Source: JBDTLH01 sp039934875 | GTDB lineage: Bacteria; Acidobacteriota; Terriglobia; Terriglobales; Acidobacteriaceae | Length of the DNA: 21,260 nucleotides | Assembly: GCA_039934875.1 (NCBI GenBank) | Contig: JBDTLH010000314.1 | Location: 1-21,260, forward strand | Reading direction: 5' to 3' | Part shown: positions 15,561 to 21,260 of the stretch, piece after piece | How positions within the stretch are numbered: position 1 is the stretch's first letter | Layout of the letters: the number at the start of each line of letters is the position of its first letter | The notes under the pieces: model-generated | Seen by the model: the letters and a program-made list of their open reading frames with translations, nothing else | The model's database searches: none | What the model was told of the DNA's origin: nothing | Position numbers and translations under genes: made by a program

Positions 15561-16082
15561 CTACGCCGCGCGGTCCCGTCCGGCTCTGGCTACCGGTTTT
15601 GGATGCTTCTTTTCTCCCCTTCGCTTTCTCCCCGCGCCTCCCTCGCACTCCCCCCTCAATCTCAGTACGGAATCGCTCAAACAAACTCCAAATACCGCCT
15701 GCCGCGCGTGCTTCACAACGTCCACCACGCCGGTTGCCGAATCGAGCACAAATATAGTCGTTCCATCTGTTAATAGATGATATTCAGAGCCATCGGTGAT
15801 CACCTCCGCCAGTCTGCATCCCAGTTCATGACGCAAAAAACGCATCATCTTTTTGACGCCGCGCAAAGGAAGCCCCTTGTCCCGCAGCTCCGCAATTACC
15901 TGCAACTCCGCAAGTTCCGCAAAGCGATAGCGCCGTTTGCGCCCTTCGCGCGCGGGCACCACAATGCCCTGCTCGTCCCACCATTGCAATTGTCTAGGAG
16001 TGGTTCCGGTCAACCGCACCACCTCGCCGGAGGAATAGCTCCTCGTCTCCAACGCGCCGGTCCTGTTTGCGGCATTTTTCAT
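15561..16082 (-). CDS. MerR-family transcriptional regulator
   Basis: A DNA-binding regulator of 173 residues. The N-terminal winged helix-turn-helix (about 15-80) reads SYSSGEVVRLTGTTPRQLQW, WDEQGIVVPAREGRKRRYRF, then AELQVIAELRDKGLPLRGVK. The middle part (EYHLLTDGTTIFVLDS, VVDVVKHARQAVFGVCLSD) looks like a small effector or dimer domain, with no metal-binding cysteine cluster. The tail is basic (GRKRRGEKKHPKPVARAGR). The start ATG at 16080-16082 has GGAGG 8 nt upstream. The promoter has a 16-bp spacer and a palindrome over the start site. This differs from classic MerR activation at 19-20-bp spacers and suggests autorepression or control by another factor. The ligand is unknown. Confidence 0.88.
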   Translation of the reverse strand: MKNAANRTGALETRSYSSGEVVRLTGTTPRQLQWWDEQGIVVPAREGRKRRYRFAELAELQVIAELRDKGLPLRGVKKMMRFLRHELGCRLAEVITDGSEYHLLTDGTTIFVLDSATGVVDVVKHARQAVFGVCLSDSVLRLRGECEGGAGRKRRGEKKHPKPVARAGRDRAA

Positions 16083-16131
16083 TCGTGGGCCCTCCCGCTC
16101 TGGCCGCGGGTCGAAACAAATAGCTCCCGGA

Positions 16132-16144
16132 ATGTTTAAAACAT
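16132..16144. promoter_or_regulatory. Palindromic operator candidate
   Basis: ATGTTT-A-AAACAT is a perfect 6-bp inverted repeat with a 1-nt centre. It overlaps the last two bases of the -10 of the MerR-gene promoter and covers its expected start site, where a bound protein would block transcription. Confidence 0.5.
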
Positions 16145-16170
16145 CATAGCGCGGAATCGTGTTGTGTCAA
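16143..16170 (-). promoter_or_regulatory. Near-consensus sigma-70 promoter of the MerR/zinc-ribbon operon
   Basis: On the minus strand a perfect TTGACA (plus-strand 16165-16170) and TATGAT (16143-16148, 5/6) are separated by 16 bp. The expected start is near 16136, giving a leader of about 54 nt with a good ribosome site. Confidence 0.75.
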
Positions 16171-16282
16171 TCAGGAACTGAAAATCAATTTGCCCCCGGT
16201 ATTTCCTTCGTTATCCACTTCCGATATGCCTCCCCGCCTTTCATGTTTCTTTCTTCCCGATAAATTACAATCAACCCTTCCT

Positions 16283-18043
16283 ATGCATCATTGGTCAAAG
16301 CTCTTTATCCCCACCCTGCGCGAAGCTCCCTCGGACGCCGAAGTCGCCAGCCACAAATTCCTGCTGCGCGCGGGATACGTCCGCCAGCTCGCCGCCGGCC
16401 TCTACTCCTATCTCTTCCTCGGGCAGCGCTCGTTCAACAAAATCATGAACATTATTCGCCAGGAGATGGACACCATCGGCCAGGAATTCTATCTCCCCGC
16501 CCTCGCCCCTCGCGACCTCTGGGAGGAATCGGGACGCTGGACCGGTATGGGCGACAACATGTTCCGCCTCAAAGACCGCAAGGGCGCCGATCTCTGCCTG
16601 GGAATGACCCACGAAGAGACCATGACCGATATCGCCCGCCACGAGTTGCGCAGCTATAAGCAATTGCCTCAGATCTGGTACCAGATACAGACCAAGTTTC
16701 GCGACGAACCCCGCCCCAAGTCCGGCCTGCTGCGCGTCCGTCAGTTCACCATGAAGGATGCTTACAGCTTCGACATCGACGCCGCCGGGCTCGATCTCAG
16801 CTACCAGAAGCATTACGAGGTCTATGAGCGCATCTTCCGCCGCTGCGGCCTCAAATTCGTAGTCGTCGAGGCCGACTCCGGCGCCATGGGCGGCTCGGGA
16901 TCACACGAGTTCATGGTCTATTCCAACGCCGGCGAGGACTGGGTCGCCTCCTGTCCAAGCTGCCTCTACGCCGCCAACGTTGAGAAAGCCACCTCGCACC
17001 TCGCGCCTGTAGAAGACCTCGCCCCCAGCGGCAACGGAGAGATCGAAGAGGTCTCCACGCCCGGCATGCGCACAATCGATGAGGTCGCGAAATTCCTTAA
17101 CGTCTCGCCCACGCAAAAAATCAAGACCATGGCGATGATGGGCACCTGGGTTACGCAAGAAGGCAACAAGCTGCCCGGACGCATTGTCGCCTTGATTCGC
17201 GGTGACCACCACTTGAACGAGACCAAACTGATGGCTGCGAGTGGCGCGCTGGAAGTGCGCCCCATGCAGGAAGAAGAGATACTTGATCTTTTCAAATCAC
17301 CAGCGGGATATCTGGGGCCGGTTGGGCTGCGCGACATCGTGGAGCACGCGAAACAAGATGGACCGTTCACCATGGTGTTCGCCGACGACGCCCTTAAAGG
17401 CCGCAAGAACTTCGTCACCGGCGCAAACAAGGAAAACTTCCACATCCGCAACGTCACCCCCGAGCGTGACTTCAACGTCAGCAAATACGCCGATCTGCGC
17501 ATGGTCAATGAAGGCGACGCGTGCCCTCACTGCGGCCAACCGCTGCGCCTGGGCAAGGCCGTTGAAATCGGGCACATCTTCAAGCTGGGCTACAAATATT
17601 CGCAATCGATGGGCGCGCGGGTGCTCGACCGGAACGGCAAAGAGGTCGCGCCCATCATGGGCAGTTACGGGATCGGCGTCGAGCGCATCCTCACCTCCGC
17701 CATCGAGCAATCGAACGACGCGGAAGGTTTTTGGCTGCCCCGCTCCATCGCTCCCTTCGACGTTGTTATCACGCCCACCAACACCAAGGATGAACCCATT
17801 CTGCGCGCCGCCCAAGACATCGCTAAAGCCCTGGTAACCGCTGGATATGATGTGCTGCTCGACGACCGCGACGAGCGGGCCGGCGTCAAATTCAAAGACG
17901 CCGACCTGGTAGGAGTTCCCTACCGCATCAACATCGGCAAAAAACTCGCGGAAGGCAAAGTAGAACTCGTCACCCGCGCCACCCGCGCCAGCCAGGACGT
18001 GGAAATCGCTAACCTCGTTGCCGAATTCCTTAAGCTACCGTAG
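16283..18043 (+). CDS. proS: Prolyl-tRNA synthetase, bacterial type with editing domain
   Basis: Charges tRNA-Pro with proline. The ATG at 16283 is chosen (MHHWSKLFIPTLREAPSDAE) because it matches the family N-terminus; the longer frame upstream is not conserved-looking. No Shine-Dalgarno is seen, and a TACAAT hexamer lies at 16266-16271. Class II motifs are motif 1 region SHKFLLRAGYVRQLAAGLYS, motif 2 QTKFRDEPRPKSGLLR with RQFTMKDAYSF, and motif 3 GSYGIGVERIL. The INS (YbaK-like) editing insertion lies between motifs 2 and 3 and holds LIRGDHHLNETKL, SPAGYLGPVGL and FVTGANKENFH. Cysteine pairs CPSC and CPHC flank this insertion. The C-terminal anticodon-binding domain contains DVLLDDRDERAGVKFKDADL. 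586 residues is normal for this class. Confidence 0.95.
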   Translation: MHHWSKLFIPTLREAPSDAEVASHKFLLRAGYVRQLAAGLYSYLFLGQRSFNKIMNIIRQEMDTIGQEFYLPALAPRDLWEESGRWTGMGDNMFRLKDRKGADLCLGMTHEETMTDIARHELRSYKQLPQIWYQIQTKFRDEPRPKSGLLRVRQFTMKDAYSFDIDAAGLDLSYQKHYEVYERIFRRCGLKFVVVEADSGAMGGSGSHEFMVYSNAGEDWVASCPSCLYAANVEKATSHLAPVEDLAPSGNGEIEEVSTPGMRTIDEVAKFLNVSPTQKIKTMAMMGTWVTQEGNKLPGRIVALIRGDHHLNETKLMAASGALEVRPMQEEEILDLFKSPAGYLGPVGLRDIVEHAKQDGPFTMVFADDALKGRKNFVTGANKENFHIRNVTPERDFNVSKYADLRMVNEGDACPHCGQPLRLGKAVEIGHIFKLGYKYSQSMGARVLDRNGKEVAPIMGSYGIGVERILTSAIEQSNDAEGFWLPRSIAPFDVVITPTNTKDEPILRAAQDIAKALVTAGYDVLLDDRDERAGVKFKDADLVGVPYRINIGKKLAEGKVELVTRATRASQDVEIANLVAEFLKLP

Positions 18044-18107
18044 AGATGCTCCAGACGCGTGGTGTGGCCAATTCCGCTTCGACTGCTTGGCCGCTTGATC
18101 ACTCCAA

Positions 18108-18137
18108 TTGACATACCCTCCCGTCGGACGGAATAAT
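18108..18137 (+). promoter_or_regulatory. Near-consensus sigma-70 promoter of the amidohydrolase operon
   Basis: TTGACA (18108-18113), an 18-bp spacer and AATAAT (18132-18137, 5/6) precede the amidohydrolase gene. The expected start near 18144 leaves a leader of about 37 nt with GAGG 8 nt before the ATG at 18181. Confidence 0.72.
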
Positions 18138-18147
18138 GTTCCGTCGG
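18121..18147. promoter_or_regulatory. Operator candidate overlapping the -10 and start site
   Basis: GACGGAA (18127-18133), TAATG, TTCCGTC (18139-18145) form a perfect 7-bp inverted repeat centred on the -10. CCGTCGG also occurs as a direct repeat at 18121-18127 and 18141-18147, so there are three CCGTC/GACGG half-sites. The position suits a repressor; the regulator is not identifiable. Confidence 0.5.
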
Positions 18148-18180
18148 TCACAACCATCAAAAGCAAACGAGGCAGAAATC

Positions 18181-19506
18181 ATGAAGCGGGGGATTGTGGT
18201 TCTGAGCGCGCTGGCGTTGGCAGCATGTGTGGCGCCGAACCTATTGGCGCAGGATTCCAATGCCATGCCGCCCGCGCCACCGCCTAAGTCCACGACTACA
18301 TTCGTGCGCTGCGGCAAACTAATTGCCGACGCAGGCCAACCGGCCATCGATGGCGGTGAAGTCATCATCACTGCCGGAAAAATCTCCGCTGTAGGACGCG
18401 GTTTGACCGCGCCCGCAAGCGCGCGGCAGCAAGACCTCTCGAAATTTACCTGCATTCCCGGCTTGATCGATGCCCACATTCATCTCTGGACCGGCCCGCG
18501 TGGAAAATATCCTTCTCTGCCGCTGGCGACGTTGCGCGCCTCGAAAGCCATGGCGTATGCGCTCGATTCCGGCATCGTCGCCGCCCGCGTCCTGGGTAGC
18601 GGCGGATTTCTCGATGTGGCGCTGATGAATGCCATCAACGAGGGCACCATCCCTGGCCCACATCTGGTACCCGCCGGGCACGCGATTTCCATTCCCGGCG
18701 GGCATGGCGACTTCTATGATTTTCCCCCTGACCTGATGCCGGAAAACACGTACACGCCGGAGAATGGCTTTATCAACTCTCCCGCCGACGCCGAAGCCGC
18801 CGTGCACTGGCAGCTCAAATACGGAGCACGCGTGATCAAGGTGATGGCGTCCGGCGGAGTGCTATCGCCCTCCGATTCGCCGCTGGCCGAGCAGGTCTCT
18901 CCTGAAGAGTTGAAAGTCATCGTCGAACAGGCGCACGCCGCGCATCTGAAAGTGGCGGCGCACGACGAAAATCTTCCCACCATCTGGGCTGCGCTGCGCG
19001 CCGGCGTTGACTCCATCGAGCATGGCGCCGGCCTCGATAAAGACGCCGCCAGCTACATGAAAGAACACGGGGTTTATCTAACGCCCACCCTTTACATCGC
19101 CAACAACATCGTCGAGAACGGCGCGAAAATGCACATGCCCGATTCCACCATTCGCAAAGCCAACTTGATTTGGCAGAGCGAGTTGCAGGGTTTCAAAGCC
19201 GGGCGGGCCGCGGGTGTAAAGATTGCAGCCGGCTCAGACCAAAGCTATGAACCTGGAAAAGGTACCGTGCGCAATGAAATTATGACCGACGTGCGCTTCG
19301 GCGCCACCCCGCAACAGGCTCTTGCCTATGCGACCACAGCCTCTGCGGATTTGCTGGGACTCGATGACCTCGGCACCATCGCAATCGGAAAAGAAGGCGA
19401 CATCGTCGCGACCGAAGGCAATCCGCTCGAAGACATTCATGCGCTGGAACGCGTCCGTGCCGTCATCTTCAAAGGTGTTCCGGTGTCCCCGGCCAACAGC
19501 TATTGA
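18181..19506 (+). CDS. Exported metal-dependent amidohydrolase (imidazolonepropionase/prolidase-like)
   Basis: An amidohydrolase-superfamily hydrolase, probably acting on a peptide or cyclic amide outside the cytoplasm. The ATG at 18181 has GAGG 8 nt upstream. A signal peptide covers the first 24 residues. It contains LAAC, a possible lipobox at Cys16, but could equally be cut after LLAQ. Metal-site residues are His99 and His101 (DAHIHLW), Lys220 (RVIKVMASGG, the possible carboxylated lysine), His261 (VAAHDEN), His281 (SIEHGAG) and Asp353 (AAGSDQ). GGHGDFYDFP is typical of the Xaa-Pro dipeptidase-like branch, though VAAHDEN and AGSDQ replace the commoner AAHAHG and AGTDA. The terminal composite beta-domain ends with EGDIVATEGNPLEDI. 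It heads an operon with a deiodinase-like flavoprotein (15 bp) and a carbonic anhydrase. Confidence 0.88.
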   Translation: MKRGIVVLSALALAACVAPNLLAQDSNAMPPAPPPKSTTTFVRCGKLIADAGQPAIDGGEVIITAGKISAVGRGLTAPASARQQDLSKFTCIPGLIDAHIHLWTGPRGKYPSLPLATLRASKAMAYALDSGIVAARVLGSGGFLDVALMNAINEGTIPGPHLVPAGHAISIPGGHGDFYDFPPDLMPENTYTPENGFINSPADAEAAVHWQLKYGARVIKVMASGGVLSPSDSPLAEQVSPEELKVIVEQAHAAHLKVAAHDENLPTIWAALRAGVDSIEHGAGLDKDAASYMKEHGVYLTPTLYIANNIVENGAKMHMPDSTIRKANLIWQSELQGFKAGRAAGVKIAAGSDQSYEPGKGTVRNEIMTDVRFGATPQQALAYATTASADLLGLDDLGTIAIGKEGDIVATEGNPLEDIHALERVRAVIFKGVPVSPANSY

Positions 19507-19521
19507 ACTGGAGTAATCTTC

Positions 19522-20190
19522 ATGCCGGGACCAACCTTCCTCCCCTTAACTACCTATCGCGAATTCCCCCCTGCTGAGATGAAGTCCCGCCTCAGGGACT
19601 TCCGCGATGACATGCTGCGCCGCCGTACCGTGCGCCAATTCTCTCCCCGCCCCGTCCCGCGCGACCTGATTGAAAACTGCTTGCAGGTCGCCGGCGCTGC
19701 GCCTAGCGGCGCCAATCAGCAGCCCTGGCATTTTGTTGTCATCAGTGATCCGGAGATGAAGAGCAAAATTCGCCATGCCGCCGAAAAGGAAGAACACGAT
19801 TTCTATTACCGCCGCGCACCCAAGGAGTGGCTGGCAGCGCTGGCCCCGCTCGGTACTGACGCACACAAGCCCTACCTGGAAGCCGCTCCCTACCTGATCG
19901 CGGTCTTCGCGCAGACTTACGGGCTTACGCCCGATGGCGTCAAAGTCAAGAACTACTACGTCACCGAGTCGGTGGGCATCGCCACCGGAATGCTGGTCTC
20001 AGCGATTCACATGGCGGGACTGGTTTCATTAACCCACACGCCCAGTCCGATGGGCTTTCTCAATACAATCTTAGGCAGGCCCTCCCATGAAAAGGCTTTC
20101 CTATTGCTGGTCGTTGGCTATCCCGCAGAGGATGCTTCGGTTCCCGATATCTCGAAAAAGCCGCTCCAAGAGATTTCCAGCTTTATTTGA
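19522..20190 (+). CDS. Nitroreductase-superfamily flavoprotein, iodotyrosine deiodinase (IYD)-like
   Basis: An FMN-dependent enzyme of the IYD branch, which in animals reductively removes iodide from mono- and diiodotyrosine. FMN-binding RRRTVRQFS (33-41) and APSGANQQPWHFVV (60-73). Glu91, Tyr95 and Lys116 sit at exactly the spacing of human IYD Glu157, Tyr161 and Lys182, which bind the amino-acid zwitterion and close the active-site lid. The C-terminal part LTHTPSPMGFLNTILGRP, HEKAFLLLVVGYP and SVPDISKKPL also parallels human IYD closely. There is no membrane anchor, as in other bacterial homologs. GGAG lies 8 nt before the ATG, 15 bp after the amidohydrolase. The true substrate in a bacterium (halotyrosine, or another aromatic amino acid derivative) is not known. 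Confidence 0.85.
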   Translation: MPGPTFLPLTTYREFPPAEMKSRLRDFRDDMLRRRTVRQFSPRPVPRDLIENCLQVAGAAPSGANQQPWHFVVISDPEMKSKIRHAAEKEEHDFYYRRAPKEWLAALAPLGTDAHKPYLEAAPYLIAVFAQTYGLTPDGVKVKNYYVTESVGIATGMLVSAIHMAGLVSLTHTPSPMGFLNTILGRPSHEKAFLLLVVGYPAEDASVPDISKKPLQEISSFI

Positions 20191-20202
20191 GGAAAATAGC
20201 TT

Positions 20203-20811
20203 ATGAATAAACTTCGCGCAGGCGTCAAGCTGTTCCAATCCGAAATCTTCGCCCCCAACCGCGAGCACTACGAGCGACTCGCCACTTCGCAAGCGCCCCA
20301 CGCGCTTTTTATTACCTGCGGTGATTCCCGGGTTGGCCCGGAGATGCTGACCCAAAGCGGTCCGGGAGAGATCTTCGTCGAGCGCAATCCCGGCAACATC
20401 GTCCCCGAATTCGGCGCGCCGTATCCCGGAGGCGTCTCCGCCAGCATTGAATTTGCCGCCTCCGTTCTGCACGTCTCGGACATCGTGATCTGCGGACACT
20501 CCGATTGCGGCGCCATGAAAGCCGTGCTTAGGCCGGGCGACTTCGCCCACCTGGATGCCGTCAACCTATGGCTCAGGTATGCCCAGCCCGCCTATGACCG
20601 AGCTCACGAAGAGCTCGCCAAGTTGACCCACGCAGCGCGCCTGGAACGGTTGATCGAACTCAACGTGGTCCAGCAATTGAGTAATCTGAAGACCCATCCT
20701 TGCATTATCGCGAACCCGCAACTCAATCTCCACGGCTGGATTTACGAGATCCACAGTGGCGAAGTGAGCGCCCTCAATGCGCAGAGCGGAAAGTTCGAGC
20801 TGCTGGTTTAG
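20203..20811 (+). CDS. Beta-class carbonic anhydrase
   Basis: Interconverts CO2 and bicarbonate in the cytoplasm. Zinc ligands are Cys39, His99 and Cys102 (TCGDSR and CGHSDCGAM), with the Asp41-Arg43 dyad intact. VERNPGNIVP replaces the usual RNAGN with Pro63. The GGVSASIEFAASVL segment is typical. 202 residues fits the family. GAGG lies about 10 nt before the ATG, and the gene follows the deiodinase-like gene by 12 bp, so it is the third gene of that transcript. Whether it serves general CO2/bicarbonate balance or is linked to the neighbours' chemistry is not evident. It converges on tatA with 25 bp between stops and no clear terminator. Confidence 0.92.
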   Translation: MNKLRAGVKLFQSEIFAPNREHYERLATSQAPHALFITCGDSRVGPEMLTQSGPGEIFVERNPGNIVPEFGAPYPGGVSASIEFAASVLHVSDIVICGHSDCGAMKAVLRPGDFAHLDAVNLWLRYAQPAYDRAHEELAKLTHAARLERLIELNVVQQLSNLKTHPCIIANPQLNLHGWIYEIHSGEVSALNAQSGKFELLV

Positions 20812-20836
20812 AGAGTGAGTCGGTTGAGAATGGGAA

Positions 20837-21031
20837 CTATTTTTCTGAGGCGTCTCTCGCGACCACTGCTGGCGTCGCTTCCGCTTCTTTGCCCCGCATC
20901 GATTCTTTAAACCCCTTGATCCCGTCGCCCAACCCTCGGCCAAGCTCAGGCAGCCGCTTCGGCCCCATCACCAGCAACAAAACGCCTAGAATTACCAACA
21001 AGTGCGTCGGTTGAAACAATCCTTCGAACAT
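20837..21031 (-). CDS. tatA: Twin-arginine translocase subunit TatA/E
   Basis: A small membrane subunit that forms the translocation pore for folded proteins. It has 64 residues: a short periplasmic start (MFEGLFQPTH), one membrane helix (about 11-22, LLVILGVLLLVM), the hinge GPKRLPELGRGLGDGIKGFK that begins the amphipathic helix, and a short charged tail. This is TatA/E-like rather than the longer TatB. The usual Phe before GPK is Met. AAGGAG lies 5 nt before the ATG. tatC and tatB are not adjacent in the window. A hairpin lies between the upstream gene and this one. Confidence 0.9.
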   Translation of the reverse strand: MFEGLFQPTHLLVILGVLLLVMGPKRLPELGRGLGDGIKGFKESMRGKEAEATPAVVARDASEK

Positions 21032-21052
21032 AATTTCTCCTTTTGAAAATAG

Positions 21053-21081
21053 TATGAGAGGACGGAGGACGTCCTCTCATA
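21053..21081 (-). terminator. Strong hairpin between the partial gene and tatA
   Basis: A perfect 12-bp stem (21053-21064 with 21070-21081; TATGAGAGGACG / CGTCCTCTCATA) has a 5-nt loop. On the minus strand it follows the stop of the upstream gene by about 30 bp and is followed by CTATTTTC, a weak T-run. It ends about 20 bp before the tatA start, so it may terminate upstream transcription or act in the tatA leader. Confidence 0.5.
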
Positions 21082-21111
21082 AAGAATTTAGTCAGTGAAA
21101 CCGTCAATGAG

Positions 21112-21260
21112 TTATCGGATCGTCCCATTGAGCCCGTTGGGGAAGAACCCGCCCGGCGTGGGATGGCCGCCGTAAACGATGTTCAGCACCTCCTGCGCGC
21201 TGCGCGCCGGCGTGAGAGCATTGTTGACGAAAAACGGCGAGTTCGGCAGGGGAGGAACTG
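21112..21260 (-). CDS. C-terminal end of an unidentified protein (5' part outside window)
   Basis: The minus-strand frame is open from the window edge to a TAA (plus-strand TTA at 21112-21114) and gives 48 residues. Recognisable stretches are PPLPNSPFFVNNALTPARSA, QEVLNIVYGGHPTPGGFFPN and GLNGTIR. The composition, rich in Pro, Asn and Gly with no charged runs, looks like a real protein end rather than a shadow frame, but I do not recognise the family. It lies upstream of tatA on the same strand. Confidence 0.6.
   Translation of the reverse strand, partial: VPPLPNSPFFVNNALTPARSAQEVLNIVYGGHPTPGGFFPNGLNGTIR

Noticed and set aside
15032..15757. A 241-residue plus-strand frame opposite the zinc-ribbon and MerR genes
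   Set aside because: Pro/Ser/Arg-rich with no domain. The minus-strand genes have strong ribosome sites and a promoter.
16190..16282. The in-frame ATG at 16190 as the proS start
   Set aside because: The 31 extra residues are Pro/Ser-rich and absent from the family. The ATG at 16283 matches the conserved N-terminus.

Overview
The window reads as a stretch of chromosome from a moderately high-GC bacterium, most likely a member of the Acidobacteriota. This assignment is an inference from three things: a PknB-type kinase fused to TolB-like and TPR domains, GC-rich palindromes of the CCCCGGC-TTCA-GCCGGGG type between genes, and heptanucleotide-periodic intergenic tracts. No rRNA or tRNA gene is present to confirm it. 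Most of the content is ordinary housekeeping and accessory metabolism. I see no CRISPR array, prophage or intact insertion sequence.

Layout. 1-1265 is the 3' part of accC (biotin carboxylase). 1266-1769 has no gene but holds a dispersed palindrome, two strong terminators in an AT-rich patch, and a long 7-nt periodic tract. 1770-2594 (-) is a solitary, C-terminally short OppD/DppD-type ATPase, divergent from an RlmI-like rRNA methyltransferase (to 3838) with almost no intergenic DNA. 3839-3997 holds a relic of a Phd-type antitoxin. 3998-7062 (-) is a membrane Ser/Thr kinase with TPRs, followed by a small beta-rich protein with its own strong ribosome site. 7363-9318 (+) is a Wza-like polysaccharide export protein and a UDP-sugar epimerase. 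9539-12908 (+) is a compact phenylalanine operon: prephenate dehydratase, AroQ chorismate mutase, DAHP synthase and a class I aminotransferase, with 4- and 8-bp overlaps between the last three. 13026-15112 (-) is a MacB/LolCDE-like ABC permease and ATPase pair. 15213-16082 (-) is a MerR-family regulator plus a small zinc-ribbon protein, under a near-consensus promoter whose start site is covered by a palindrome. 16283-18043 (+) is proS. 18181-20811 (+) is an exported amidohydrolase, an iodotyrosine-deiodinase-like flavoprotein and a beta-carbonic anhydrase, under a near-consensus promoter overlapped by an inverted repeat. 20837-21031 (-) is tatA, preceded by a hairpin and by the C-terminus of an unidentified protein that runs off the window.

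The most unusual signal is non-coding. Three intergenic tracts with 7-nt periodicity (1654-1765, 12997-13024, 15185-15209) each lie 1-4 bp beyond the stop codon of a minus-strand gene. Read on that gene's strand, they share heptads of the form GRGTYNC. A possible related tract lies inside the kinase gene, where it coincides with an extra loop of about 20 residues. The other main points are the deiodinase-like enzyme, which keeps the E/Y/K substrate-binding triad at the spacing of human IYD, and a prephenate dehydratase whose ACT domain lacks the usual phenylalanine-binding motifs.
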